A stretch of DNA of 64,000 nt from Symbiodinium natans (GCA_905221605.1 CAJNDS010002510.1:78501-142500); one strand, 5' to 3'; positions 1 to 11,658 are shown, counted from the first letter of the stretch. Numbers and translations are program-made. The notes: generated from the letters alone by a model not told the origin.

Positions 1-489
<489 letters not shown>

Positions 490-1180
490 TTTGGTTTACT
501 CTGTGATACTGCAGCTGAGACGTCGAGTTCATGGATTTTGCAACTGATGGATTCTGCAACTGTAAGGTCTCTGTTCTGCTTCTTGCGCAATTTCTTCGCG
601 GAGGCGACAGACATAGCGGGAGAGTGCTTCGCACCCCCATTTTGCCGTTAGGCAAAAAATCCAAGTTTTCTTGTTTGTATCTTGTGTTCATTGTTCGAAA
701 AGCTGAGAAGTCGAGAAGTTTAAAACACTAGTCCAAATTCCACCTCCTCGTTTCTTGGTTTTTGTTTCTTGTATTTGAGAAGCAAATAACATTGATAGCT
801 GCGCGGTCATGGTCCATTTCGCTTTGGGGTGTCGTGCTCGGACTTTCAACTTGTCCGCTTTGTCCAGAGCATGCTTTAGATATCAAGACATGCGCTGTGT
901 AGCTCTGCTGTATTGGACCCCATAGCGGCGCATATTGACATGATGGCTTCCAAGCGTATTCATTGCCTTCCGCCAAGCACCTGGAGACCAGTAAGGCCTG
1001 TGAGGACCACAGACATTGGCAGGAAAAAGTTCTTCCAGTCCCGGGACGCCAACAACTGCAGTTATAAGCCGATGTCCAGCCATAATGGTGGTGAGAGTCT
1101 TTAACGGAAAAGGTGGGTCGATTGTTTGGGACCTGGCTTATTGGAATCTTCCAGCCAACTTTACTGCATGGAGTGGGCCA
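490..1180. other. unassigned spacer
   Basis: No frame here resembles a known protein, and no repeat is obvious. Open frames exist on both strands, but they are short and show no family motif. A distal exon or untranslated region cannot be excluded. Confidence 0.4.
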
Positions 1181-1400
1181 ATGAGGGGTGATCTGAAGGC
1201 TTCGTTTTGGAGTGGGAAGTCTAGAAGGTTTCGTTTTGGCGTGGGCCGATGAGGGGTGACTGGAAGGTTTCGACGAGGGGTGCTCTGGAAGGCTTCGTTT
1301 TTGGAGTGGGTCGACGAGGCTGATCTGGAAGGCTTCGTTGGAGTGGCCGATGTGGGGTGATCTAGGAAGGCTTCGTTTTGGAGTCCCGATGAGGGCTGAT
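1181..1400. repeat. ~40-bp minisatellite, block 1
   Basis: About five degenerate copies of a unit containing GAAGGCTTCGTTTTGGAGTG followed by GGCCGATGAGGGGTGATCT. The same unit forms a second block at 1966-2275. Spacing varies because of small deletions between copies. The reverse-strand reading frames across it (repeated PTPKRSLP-like peptides) come from the repeat. Confidence 0.9.
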
Positions 1401-1965
1401 CTGGAACAGTTGTTCAGTTGTTCCAAGGCCGCCAAAAGCGTGAATACGCTTCCGGTGTCGCTCTAACAGACTGGCTACATCCGGTACTGCAGGCGAACCT
1501 TTTGCAATACCATAGACTGTGAAAACATGGCTGTCTAGATACTGCTTGTCAATGCCCATCCCAGCCACCCAAGGAATCAGAGATTTTGGAGGATTCGCTT
1601 TCCCTCCCAAAGCCATTTTTGTCCTTGTGGCTCCGTTGAGATTGGCGCCGCGCTCTCAGACCAGAACAAGAGAGGAGACAGGCTGCAGGTTTGGGTAGTG
1701 GAACTGGGGTTGAGGGCGCCCCTTTCATACAGCACCAGGTGCTGTGAGTGATCGGTGTCGTGCACTCAGACCGCGTTGGTCTACTTAACAGAGTGTGTCT
1801 GTCCTTGTGCTTTCTGGTCTCGCGGACCGTGACTGAAACTATTCGGTCTTTGGAACACCTGGAGGGTACCCGTGGACCCCAAATACCAAAACCAGAACCA
1901 CAACAAGAACCTTGCAACACCTAAAAATATGAAAAACTAAACTTAAAACCTTGAAAAGTGCTGAA
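1401..1965. other. unassigned spacer between minisatellite blocks
   Basis: Single-copy sequence separating two blocks of the same minisatellite. Reverse-strand frames stay open for roughly 120 codons but match nothing I recognise. I see no splice-site pattern strong enough to call an exon. Confidence 0.35.
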
Positions 1966-2275
1966 AGGCTTCGTTTTGGAGTGGGCCGGTGAGGGGGGTG
2001 ATATGCAAGGCTTCGTTTTGGGAGTGGGCGATGAGGGGTGATCTGGAAGGCTTCGTTTTGGAGTGGGCCGATGAGGGGTGATCTGGAAGGCTTCGTTTCG
2101 GAGTGGGCCGGTGAGGGGTGATATGGAAGGCTTCGTTTTGGAGTGGGCGATGAGAGGGTTTTGTTTTGGAGTTGGCCGATGAGATGAGGGGTGATCTAGA
2201 AGGCTTCGTTTTGGAGTGGGGCGGTGAGGGGTGACATGGAAGGCTTCGTTTTGGAGTTGGCCGACGTGATGTGGA
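1966..2275. repeat. ~40-bp minisatellite, block 2
   Basis: Seven to eight copies of the unit seen at 1181-1400, with variants in the GGCCGATGAGGGGTGAT part. The block ends directly against a telomere-like C-rich tract. Confidence 0.92.
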
Positions 2276-2277
2276 AG

Positions 2278-2364
2278 GCAAACCCCAAACCCCAAACCCC
2301 AAACCCCAAACCCCAAGCCCCAAACCCCAAACCCCAAACCCCAAACCCTAAACCCTAAACCCTA
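2278..2364. repeat. telomere-like tract, CCCCAAA/CCCTAAA
   Basis: About nine CCCCAAA variant heptamers followed by CCCTAAA heptamers. This is the first of many interstitial telomere-type arrays in the window, and it joins the minisatellite to the 5' flank of the quasi-RRM gene. Confidence 0.95.
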
Positions 2365-2652
2365 TGGAGGACTTTGGAAGTGAAGCCCTGGGTTTGCCGG
2401 TCCAGGTTTGTGTGAGATTCTTTGAGACTGCCTTGGGATTGTCCGGCATGTTGCAAGTTTGCAAGCTCCAAGCACCGGTTGAGAATCTGTAGCCGGCAAC
2501 AAGAAGCAAGAATCCTCCCTAGATGGTTTTCAAGAAAGATGTGGGGTTTGAAGTTTAGGGTGTTTGGCATCTGGCTGTAGGATGCTAGGGTTTCTGGGGT
2601 GGTTGGTTAACATCATCCTGCCGCACCGTGTGAGAGCACCGGCGCTGGGGCC

Positions 2653-3954
2653 ATGACTGCCAAGGTGCTGCGAGCTCAGGGACTTCCGTTTTCCGCTAGG
2701 AGGCAGGACTTGGAGAAGTTCTTCGAAGGCTATGGGCTGTCTGGGCGGATGCATCTACAGGCAGATGCATATGACAAGCCCACAGGCATCGCATTTGTGG
2801 AGTTTGCCTCGGAGGTGGAGGCGAAGCGAGCCAAAGCGGAGCGGAACATGCAGCATCTGGGCAGCCGCTATATCGAGCTGCTGGATGCCCGACATGGAGA
2901 CCTTGACCATCTCACCTCCAACCAAGGCAGACCTGTCATGGCCAACGTGTTGCGAGCTCAGGGACTTCCATTCTCTGCTTCGAGACAGGACTTGGAGAAG
3001 TTCTTTACAGGTTATGGCCTGTCTGGACGGCAGCATATTCAGACCGATGCCTTCGGCCAGCCCACCGGCATCGCTTTTGTGGAGTTTACTTCCGAAGGCG
3101 AGGCCAAGCGAGCCAAATCCGAGCTGAACATGCAGCACATGGGCAGCCGCTACATCGAGTTGCAGGATGCCCGAGATCGAGACCTCGACTATCTCTCCGG
3201 ATCCTTGGGCTCAGGCCGACCTGTCACGTCCCAGGCACTGCGAGTTCAGGGAATTCCATTCTCTGCTTCGAGACAGGACTTGGAGCAGTTCTTCGATGGC
3301 TACGGACTGTCTGGAAGAATGCAGCTGCAGAAGGATCCTTTCGGCCAGCCCACCGGCATCGCCTTTGTGGAGTTTACCTCCGAAGGCGAGGCCAAGCGAG
3401 CGAAAGCCGAGCTGAACATGCAGCACATGGGCAGCCGCTACATCCAGCTGCAGGATGCCAGAGATCGAGACCTCGACATGTGTTTCGGGGGTGGCAAAGA
3501 GGGCATGGGGGAGGGCATGTTGGACTTCCTGCAAGCGTTAATGGCCGGCTGGGGCGGCAAGGGTGGCGGCACCGGCGGCAAGGGCGGCGGCTGGGGAGGA
3601 GGAGGAGGAGGTTGGGACAAGGGGAGGGCTCCCACAGGGAAGGTTCTACGGGTTCAAGGAATTCCATTCTCTTCAACAAGACAGGATTTGCAGCAGTTCT
3701 TCACGGGCTACGGGCTGTCTGGCAGAGTGCACATCGCGGTTGATGCCGCTGGCCAGCCGTCAGGCATTGCATTTGTGGAATTTGCCTCCGAGGGCGAGGC
3801 CAAGAGAGCCTTCTCTCAAAAGAATTTTCAATACATGGGTGCCCGGTATATAGAGCTGATGGAAGCGCGTGAACAAGACGTTCAGCAGCATTTCGGTGGT
3901 GGCGGCTATGGCGCCACGAAGGGTGGCTTTTCAGCAAGGGCCTTCCCGTATTGA
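2653..3954 (+). CDS. four-domain quasi-RRM RNA-binding protein (hnRNP H/F-like)
   Basis: The gene encodes 433 residues in one uninterrupted frame. Four RNA-recognition domains lie at about residues 4-82, 98-176, 194-272 and 329-407. Each has an RNP2-like strand (VLRAQGLPFS, VLRVQGIPFS), an RNP1-like strand (GIAFVEFAS/TS) and a terminal RYIEL/RYIQL strand, the pattern of the quasi-RRMs of hnRNP H/F, GRSF1 and ESRP, which bind G-rich RNA. A glycine-rich linker at residues 279-322 separates domains 3 and 4, and a Gly-rich tail closes the protein. The start is the ATG at 2653, just before the first domain. The repeats are close at DNA level, so they arose by recent internal duplication. Lack of introns contrasts with every other gene here and would fit a retrocopied gene. 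The probable role is pre-mRNA or mRNA binding. G-rich transcripts made from the surrounding TTTAGGG arrays would be natural ligands, but that is inference. Confidence 0.93.
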   Translation: MTAKVLRAQGLPFSARRQDLEKFFEGYGLSGRMHLQADAYDKPTGIAFVEFASEVEAKRAKAERNMQHLGSRYIELLDARHGDLDHLTSNQGRPVMANVLRAQGLPFSASRQDLEKFFTGYGLSGRQHIQTDAFGQPTGIAFVEFTSEGEAKRAKSELNMQHMGSRYIELQDARDRDLDYLSGSLGSGRPVTSQALRVQGIPFSASRQDLEQFFDGYGLSGRMQLQKDPFGQPTGIAFVEFTSEGEAKRAKAELNMQHMGSRYIQLQDARDRDLDMCFGGGKEGMGEGMLDFLQALMAGWGGKGGGTGGKGGGWGGGGGGWDKGRAPTGKVLRVQGIPFSSTRQDLQQFFTGYGLSGRVHIAVDAAGQPSGIAFVEFASEGEAKRAFSQKNFQYMGARYIELMEAREQDVQQHFGGGGYGATKGGFSARAFPY

Positions 3955-4041
3955 GAATCGAGTCATTGAGGCATCACGTGGTGCTACGCACAGTGAGGCC
4001 TTCAGGTTCCTGACGGATATCAACTCTCAAAGCAGCCCGAG

Positions 4042-4102
4042 GATTCAGGGTTCAGGGCTTAGGGTTTAGGGGTTTAGGGGTTTAGGGTTTAGGGTTTAGG
4101 GT
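4042..4102. repeat. TTTAGGG tract downstream of the quasi-RRM gene
   Basis: TTTAGGG and TTTAGGGG units lie about 90 bases after the stop codon. They are paired with an inverted CCCTAAA tract at 4434-4500. The roughly 330 bases between the two tracts hold no recognised gene. Confidence 0.9.
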
Positions 4103-5040
4103 TTTAGCGGAGTTCTGGTTTCCAGGTCTCGGGCCTTTGTGAGTTGATTTGAAAGAGGGTGTGAGGTTTTGGTTTTGACTCTTTGCTGTCAGAGTGTCTG
4201 AGAAGGACATGCTCTGACTGGCAGACAAGCCCGGCAAGCCGGCTGAGCAAAAACAGTCGGCGCGTGCACACGCTCTGTGCATCCAACAGCCTTCTGAGCG
4301 TGCTGCAAGTCTGTCTTTTCCCGATGCAGTTTTCACAGGGTGCCGACGTGTGAGCACAGGACCTCGTATATCCAATCGTGCACTAACGTCATTTTTCATA
4401 TACAAACTCCGCACTCATCGTCGTACAAAGTTCCCCTAAACCTTAAACCCCAAACCCTAAACCCTAAACCCTAATCCCTGAACCCTAAACCCTAAACCCT
4501 GATATTTTCCCTTCGCTGCAAGGAGGGCGGCTGTCTTCCCGAGTTGCGCACCCCCGCCGCAGCACTGCGCAGCCCAAGGGGAGGCGATGGTAGGTAGTAC
4601 CCTAAGGCCGAAGCTAAACCCCGAAGCTTCTGTTGGGGCTTAATTAAATTGTATACACACACACACACACTATAACTTCATGTTTTATAGAAACATACAC
4701 TTCTTCGTCGGACGGTTGCGTTACGCAGAGTTGAGACCCTAACTTGCAAGTTCTCCCTGCATGTGCGCTTGAATCTTAATCCAAGTATGATTCTTTGCAA
4801 AGGGCAAGTATGTGCAGTATGATTATTTGCATATGTGTGTGGAAGTGCATCTGCATGCGCCGTGTGTCTTGTTTCATGAGCTTCTGCCTTTTGCCGACGC
4901 AATTCATGTGTGTGTCCTGTTCTGAAGGTTGTTTGATGCATTCCGTTCTAAAGCGAAACCGTGCGGGGGGGCTGCGGTTTTAGCAAACGGCCCGAACATC
5001 GCGCGTCACCCCCGAAGTTAACTTTGATCACTACGTCCAA
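4103..5040. other. unassigned spacer with CCCTAAA tract and short CA run
   Basis: It contains a CCCTAAA tract at 4434-4500, a short CA dinucleotide run near 4654-4670 and GC-rich single-copy sequence. No frame has recognisable protein features. Confidence 0.4.
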
Positions 5041-7520
5041 AACCCTAAACCCTAAACTCTAAACTTAACCCCTAAAGCCCTAAAGCTTGTGCCCAGGCCG
5101 CAGCGGCGCCGTGTCGGCATTGCCACTGCACTGCGCAAGCGGCGAAAAAGTCTCCCCTGGACACAGCTTAGATAGAGAGTGTTTGGGGACCTTCAATTAT
5201 GGATACTTCTGACCAATGGGGTCAAGAATTAGATCGCCAGAGCCTGGCGACGCGCCCGCGCGCGCGCGCGAGACCTCGAAATCGATGACCGTCTCGCTGT
5301 TTCCAGTGGGCTCTCGGTGTTTCCGTGTGCTTGTGATGCTCTCGCCTATGGCACCGTTCGCAGCTCAGGGCCAGGCATCGCGAGTAATTTTCCGAAGCTC
5401 GTCATCATTCAACATATTCTGCAAAACCAACGCTCGAATCTTCTGAGTGGTTTTTGTTGTGCAAGATTATGCTTGGAGTTTGTCCATCATGTTTTCCCTT
5501 TTGCTTGCTCTCGTTGTGTAAGACAGGTTTTGAACAAGTAGGCAACGGCATGTTCCCGTCTGGACTCCTTGACACAAGGAAACGTAGAGCCTAAACCTAA
5601 TCCTAAACCTTGAAAGTAGGCGTGGTAGGAAGTCCTCCAAACTCCGTTTTGCTTCGCACTAGTTCGCCAAGCTATTTAAATTTCAGGACTCAAGGTCACT
5701 GTGTGTGGGTTGATCCGGAATGTGTCGGGTTTCGGGTCTAGGGTTTCGGTTTTAGGGATGGAAAGCAGAAAGCATGATTGCTGCATGCCTTTGATTCAGA
5801 AAAGTCAGTCTAGGTCTGGTGGTTGATTTGACGGAAACGTTGGCAACTGTACAAGCCGGAATATCTACATGCTAAATAGCCAACCCGAGACGGCCTACCC
5901 TGAACCCTACAAATCCTAGACCCCAAATCCCTCAGCTCCAAATGCTCGACCGTAAGCCCTAAACCCCAAACCCCAAACCCTAAACTCTAAACCCCTAAAC
6001 CCTAACCCTAAACCCTAAACCCTAAACCCTAAACCCTAAACCCTAAACCCATAAGCCCTAGACCCTAAATCCCAAAACCCACAAGGAGGCCATGGATTTG
6101 TCCAACAAGATTGGTTGAAGTTCTTTCAACGTGCCGACCATGGGATGTAGCGTTTAGGGCCGAAGCAGGCAAGCAAACATGTTGCCCAGCCACTTTTGCT
6201 CAAACATCCATACTTGAGCTGCTGTGGCCCGCTATGTTGTTAATGTCCCACTGCCAGATTGACATCTTGGCTTGGCAGGTCTTGTCCAAGCGCCTCTTTC
6301 ATAGGAGCTGGCCAATGTGCCATCCTTCGTGATCGAAGCGAGAAATTCACGTCGCCCGGAAACGAAAGAGTTCTTCAGGGTAGATGCTGCCCAGACACCA
6401 GCACTATACCAACAAGTGCTTGTTGACTCGAACCGTTGTGGCAAGACGTGCTCGGACCTCGTGTTTGTTGCGTGCCCAGTATCGTCCAGCCAGCACGTTG
6501 GCTTTCAACGTTCTGCGCTGGATTCGGTGAAGAAGCCCAAAGGCCAAAAGGTGAACTCACGCGGAGTTTGGCAAAGCCAATGGGGCAGGGTCTTGCAGCA
6601 CTAGATTTCGCTCCTGCGCGCTCCGACTTGAGATCGAGCCGCGACATTGGGGCGGTTCCTGTTCTGGTCTGCCTGTCGCTTCTCGGGCTCGCCGCGCCCC
6701 GCGTGGCTGCGAGCTGATTGTGCTGAGCTCGTGGCTCGAAGCCCGGGCTGAAGCGCGCCAGGCGATCCGAAGCCGCAGTGCTCCAACTCCCAAGACGGGG
6801 CTTCGGCGGCGTGAGATCAGGGATGTGAATCCATGTCCCCGGGACTCTTGGCTAGCAAGGAGGTCGGAGCAGACGCTCCAGCCCCGGCAGGTTTGAAGAT
6901 GTTCACTCTGAGCTTCTCAGCCTCAAAGCCCGAGGATGCCAGGCCGGCCGGAGTCCCCCGAATCCCTAAGAGACCCCAAGCCTGTCGAAAACTGCGAATA
7001 TGGATGCTGAAGGCACAAAGCATCTGGAGCAGTGTGCCCCGAACCACGACCTCGAGTTCCCAAACCCCGAACTGTCATCCCCTTTTTCGAACCTGAAGTT
7101 CCCTCCGCGTGCGTCGTCCGCCCGCTTCGTGGCCGGGTCCCGTCACAGTACTGGGACCGTTGGGCGATTGTCTTGGGGTGTTGCCAATTTCCCGACTTTA
7201 ACATCTGCAGGTTTTGGGCCCAGACGTGGGTTGAGCATGTTGAATCTCGTAACCTTCGGGCTCTGAGCGTAAAGCTTGGGCAGCAAGGCAGCAAGGGCCG
7301 CCAGAAGTCCCATGCTGCTTGACCCCCTGAACTCGACGCGCCGTGCAGGTTGATTCGACTCAACCAAGAAAGGGCGAAAGGGCGAAAGGGCGAAAGTGCA
7401 GTTGAAGCGGTAGCCAGATGGTTTGGAGAGATTTTTTGGAGCTCAGTGGTAAGCATGGCACCTTACACTCGATGCTGGTGCCTCGTCAGGCCAGGACTCT
7501 GACTTCAGGCGCGTGACTTG
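5041..7520. other. unassigned spacer, possible undetected exons
   Basis: It contains telomere-like CCCTAAA tracts at 5041-5080 and 5945-6070. A stretch of about 250 codon-like positions on the + strand at 6833-7096 begins with an ATG and is open for 87 residues (MSPGLLASKEVGADAPAP...). Two overlapping frames are equally open and the composition is GC-rich, so no coding call is made. A triple GAAAGGGC direct repeat lies at 7372-7398. Confidence 0.35.
5945..6068. repeat. interstitial CCCTAAA array
   Basis: About fifteen heptamers, mostly perfect CCCTAAA in the middle with CCCCAAA, CTCTAAA and CCCATAA variants at the ends. Confidence 0.96.
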
Positions 7521-7529
7521 GTCGGCCTT

Positions 7530-8437
7530 GCATGTGTGCTGCGCGCGTGCGGATGTGCCGGCCTGAAGCCGTGAGGGCTGTCCCTGCAGATCCATTAAAC
7601 TCTCGGCTTCCACACAGCTGGCTTCGGCTGGAGATGCCGAGATCTGGATGAGGGTCTTTGGGTGCCACTTGGAAAGGTTCGCAAACCAATGGCCCTCGGC
7701 CTTTCACGGGGCCACGTTGGCTGCACAGGTGCCCCTCGTCACTTTTGCGATCCATTCCGATTCGCCGGCAGTCTGTGGGAGTTGGGAAGTCGTTTGCAGC
7801 CGCGCCGTTCAGCCTTCCGAGCTCTAAGGCTCGAAGCTTCAACGTGCACTAGTGCGAGGTGTCCGCCGAACTCGCTCCATGTGTGCTGCATTCCCATACT
7901 CCAAGAACCGTTGCAAAGTAGTGCTTCCCCTAAACCCTAAACCCTAAACCCTAAACCCTAAACCCTAAACCCTAAACCCTAAACCCTAAACCCTAAACCC
8001 TAAACCCTAAACCCTAAACCCTAAACCCTAAACCCCTGCTTCCCCATCCATACGCAGGCCACTGTGCTGTAGGCACAGGTCATCAGCGGCTGTCTTTTGG
8101 CACAGGCTTGTGACAGGCCCCGCGTGCGCAGACGCTTCCTTCACTGCTTGTTGGTCGGGCTTGAGCCTGCCATTTTCGTTTTCAGCTTAGATCCAGAATC
8201 TCAGACCATGCCGGATTGCTATCTTCGAGAGGTAACTTCGATTCTATGCGCCGCGGCAGCTTCCCGATCTTTGTGTCGGATGATGCTTTTTACCAAAATC
8301 TGCGAGCCTGCCAGGGCATCCTTGCATGTTCTTGAGACAAAGTTCGGGACAGCCAGCCGAAATGTGCCCAAGTGGGTCTTGAGCCGGAATCTTGTGATAC
8401 GCCAGATGGACGGAGATCAGAACTAGTGCTGTCAGGT
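7530..8437. repeat. diverged direct duplication, copy A
   Basis: Copy A aligns by eye with 8935-9766. Shared blocks include GAGGGCTGTCCCTGCAG, CCTTTCACGGGGCCACGTTG, CGCCGGCAGTCTGT and GACGGAGATCAGAACTAGTG. Copy A differs by many substitutions and by an inserted CCCTAAA array at 7931-8036. A short third fragment matching AGTCGTTTGCAGCC...CAGCCTTCCGA lies at 9996-10040. Reverse-strand frames in both copies keep a similar peptide (GHLC-QRGPVKG-GPL), so an ancestral coding role is possible but unproved. Confidence 0.85.
7922..8045. mobile_element. CCCTAAA array insertion flanked by 9-bp direct repeats
   Basis: An array of about fifteen perfect CCCTAAA heptamers sits inside copy A of a duplication. 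It is flanked on both sides by TGCTTCCCC (7922-7930 and 8037-8045). The paralogous site in copy B near 9317 has one related TGCTTTACC and no array. This is the form expected of an insertion with target-site duplication. Repeat addition by telomerase at a staggered break would leave the same trace. Confidence 0.75.
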
Positions 8438-8934
8438 TGCACCGAGGCCCCGGAAGCAGCCCCGCCACGTTCGGCTTCCGGCTTTGACCGCGCCAGCTCG
8501 CCTGGCATCGTTGGGCCTGGTGAGTGCTCGTTGCGGCCGCGAGCTGGCGGTTATGGGCACATGGGGTTCGTTCTAGATTGGGATCTCCCTCGCGCATAAT
8601 TCTATACTTATGGTTCGGAACAACCCCCCACATCCTTGGGTCCCAGGGTTTGGTGAGGACTGTGCTGTAGACTTCCTTCAGAGGGCTTAAAGCTGGTGGG
8701 ATGGAGAGCCCAGCCACTTGAACGCCTGCCAGGACGAAGGCGGTCACCGTCTGCCTCAAATTTAGCTGGGATAACCCATGATGTCTGGACACCGGAACGC
8801 GAGGAACGGTGAGGGGTCGGGTGCGTGGCATGACGGGCCACACCCTACGAAGGCATAGGGCAAAATGGGCAAAAGTAGTTCTCGTCTGAGTCGGCTACTC
8901 CGTTGCTGGTCGACCTTCCACTACGGCTCGGCTG
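8438..8934. other. unassigned spacer between duplication copies
   Basis: GC-rich sequence without recognised repeat or protein. The reverse strand stays open for about 200 codons over 8244-8843, but this frame runs into copy A and is not conserved over its length in copy B. Confidence 0.35.
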
Positions 8935-9766
8935 GGCCCTGCGCGGGTGCTGCCGTGCCGGCCGCAAGCTATGAGGGCTGTCCCTGCAGCTCCATTCAAC
9001 TCTCGGCTTCCGCACCGCTGGCTTCGAATGGCAGTGGAGCTGCCGAGATCTAGAGGAGGATCTCGGGGTGCCCCTTGGAAAGGTCCGCAAGCCAATGGCC
9101 CTGGGCCTTTCACGGGGCCACGTTGGCCGCACAGGTGCCCCTCGTTGCTTTTGCCATTCATTCCGACTCGCCGGCAGTCTGTTGGGAAGTCGTTTGCAGC
9201 CCTGCGTTCAGCCTTCCGAGCTTTAAGCTTAATTCACCCTGGTGCAAGGTGTCCGGCGAAGTGTTTCCATGTGGGCTGTATTCCCATACTCCAAGGGCCC
9301 TAGCGTTTTGCAAAGCGGTGCTTTACCTGGATTGCTTTGCGGCATGTCAGCCATGCACAGGCCCCTGTGCCGAAGGCACAGGACATCGGCGGCTGTCTTT
9401 CGGCTCAGGCTTGTGACAGTCCCTGCGTGTGCAGACACTTCATTTACTGGTTGCTGGTTGACCCTGCGTAACGTGTTCTCAGCTTAGATCCAGAATCTCT
9501 CAATCTCAGACATCTTGCAACCCTGATCAGACAGATGAGTTTTGGACAAATCTTTGCACCGTGACAGCTTCCCGATGTTTGCACTGGACTTTGCGTTTTA
9601 CCAGCATCTGCGAGCCTGCCAGGGCATCCTGGCACGGTCTTGCTTCAACCTTCGACGACATGCTTGGAGAGGTGAACGCCACATGTCCAAGCTTCTGGTG
9701 GCTTTTGAGCCAGAATCTTGTGCCACGCCAGATGGACGGAGATCAGAACTAGTGCTGTCAAGCTGT
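8935..9766. repeat. diverged direct duplication, copy B
   Basis: Copy B of the unit described at 7530-8437. It lacks the telomeric array, so it preserves the pre-insertion state of that site. Confidence 0.85.
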
Positions 9767-10380
9767 GCTGCGATCTCCATGCCCTGCTTCTGGCAACCAG
9801 ACAACAAATGCTCAGTATGCACGACCCCTTGCACTAGGCACTCTTGGAGCGAGGTGCAAGGTCTGAAAGACCTGAACTCCTCCGAGCAAAGTGGAACACT
9901 AGTGGAAAGAGGGCCCACTGGCGGTTCCCCCCTGTGCCAGGTGACCCTTAACCCATCAAAATCCTCGGAAACCTTAGCGACTTGCGGCAGGAGTTGACCA
10001 GCCGTTTGCGGCCCTATGTCCAGCCTTCCGAACTGTTAGCTTGATGGGGTTCCGAAAATTGGGGAACCTATTTTGGGGCTCCCATCAAACGGATGAGCGC
10101 ATTCTTGGGTGCATAAGGGGTACCCCTATTTTGAAACCTCCATATTCCGATGCTGTCGGTTTGTCCACACAGCGCTTCGAAATGCCATGCTAGTCACTTC
10201 CCTCGGATGCGTGTGAGTGCATTCGTGCTCCGTAGTTTCGGTTTAGAGTGTTGGGTTGGTCCGGGGCATTGCTGGATGAACCTGGAACCTCATTCAGGCC
10301 TATCTTTGGAGTGGCCGTTTGCGGTGAGCTTGAAGCTCGGACGTCCGGGAGCCTCGCGAGCGCTGCCCACTGGACAAAAC

Positions 10381-10525
10381 TAAACCCTAAACCCTAAACC
10401 CTAAACCCTGAACCCTGCCCGATGATCCGGATTTTCAGAGCTGCACCTGTCCTTCCCAAAAGCCTTGGGTTTTGGGGTTTAGGGTTTAGGGGTTTAGGGT
10501 TTAGGGTTTGGGGTTTAGGGTTTCG
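10381..10525. repeat. inverted pair of telomere-like tracts
   Basis: CCCTAAA units at 10381-10415 and TTTAGGG/TTTGGGG units at 10467-10525 face each other across about 50 bases. The CCCTAAA tract comes first, so this pair encloses a short island. Confidence 0.9.
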
Positions 10526-10712
10526 AAGAGCACTGAAATGAAGGGGGAACCCCGGACAGGTTGGGCGCAGAGCAAACGGGCTCCGAAGGCATCCGAGTTC
10601 TGGGCCTCAAAGGCCATCTCACTGAGAGCCCTAAGAACCGCAAGCTCTTAAACCCTAAAACCCTAAAACCTGACAGGCAAGAGGCCCTAAAGCCACGCCT
10701 GCGGCGTCTTAG

Positions 10713-11658
10713 CATTCACGGTGCCCCTGCGGCTGTGCCGAGTGAGATAAACTGCAAGAGGTGCTTGTAACCCTAAACTACACCCTAAACCTGAAGCCCT
10801 AAACCCGACGTACGGTTTCCCCTCGCAGGTGCATCCCCTTGGGTCGTGATGACCCCGGTCATGCCGAACCCAACGCCCGGACGCCCCCAGATGCAGCTTG
10901 GCCCGCGCCGCCCGCCGTGCGCGCGGCGGCGGCGACGCCGGCTCCGGAGGCCTTGGCCTCCCCCCAAAATGTGAGAAATCCCAGGGCCTTTCAGCCCCAG
11001 AGCTTCGCGCCTACGATGCCACCGTAATTTCTGGCCTGCAGTGAGAAGATACGTCTGCATTCTTGGAGGGACGAGATGAGCTGTACAGCCCTAAGCCCTA
11101 AGCCCTAAGCCCAACCGAACCCCGAAACCCTTCTTGACATGCATGGGGCCTTCTGCAGGGGCTTGGGAGTGTGAAGGTTCGTATACTTGAAATTTCGCAG
11201 AGACAGAGCTCATCTTCGTTGCCTTTAGACCCTAAACCCTAAACCTTGGTGCCATTGTGCGCATGCATGCTGGTTTGCGATATGCTCGCTGACCCACAGA
11301 CTGTCAGCTGCACAAACTTTGCGATGCCTGAGGCTCCTCGGCACTGCAGTCGATGATGATGCAGATTCTGCATCTACCCGACTATGCCATTCACTTCTGA
11401 GTCCTGCTAGGCTCATTGAGCCTGCAATTGCAGTTTCGTGAGCCAAACCCTCAACCCTGAACCTTCGAGCTTCAAGTTGCGCTGTGAGCGACCTGTGTCA
11501 TGGCCTGGGACTTGCATGGCAAGAAGAGCCCCAGTCCCAGCGTGCCCCCGCATGCCGCAAGTCAGACGAGCGTCTTGGGGTCTGAATCATCTTTTCAGCT
11601 CACAGAGGTTCACGGTTCAGGGTTCCGGGGGAGATTTCTGGCCTTCGGCCAGTACTAA
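10713..11658 (+). CDS. probable multi-exon gene, product unknown
   Basis: Proposed exons: 10713-10766 (IHGAPAAVPSEINCKRC, donor GTAACC), 10829-10970 (CIPLGRDDPGHAEP, then an Ala/Pro-rich stretch, donor GTGAGA), an exon starting near 11301 after CCCACAG (about 45 codons, rich in Leu and Asp) and a last block at 11500-11658 ending FLAFGQY-stop. The first two exons join in phase (phase 2), giving CKRCLCIPLGRDD. The others are open frames after good AG sites with no confirmed phase. Telomere-like CCCTAAA tracts lie in the proposed introns. The gene start is not visible. The alternative is that these are unrelated open frames in GC-rich DNA. Confidence 0.4.

Noticed and set aside
1943-2344. Two overlapping reverse-strand frames of ~135 codons
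   Set aside because: They cross the 40-bp minisatellite and the CCCCAAA tract, and their peptides simply repeat the unit.
2600-2660. Relict spliced-leader sequence upstream of the intronless gene
   Set aside because: No CCATTTTGGCTCAAG-like stretch is visible, so retroposition of a trans-spliced mRNA is not supported directly.
8244-8843. 199-codon reverse-strand frame
   Set aside because: It covers one duplicated copy plus unique spacer, its peptide matches no family, and the other copy does not preserve it along its length.
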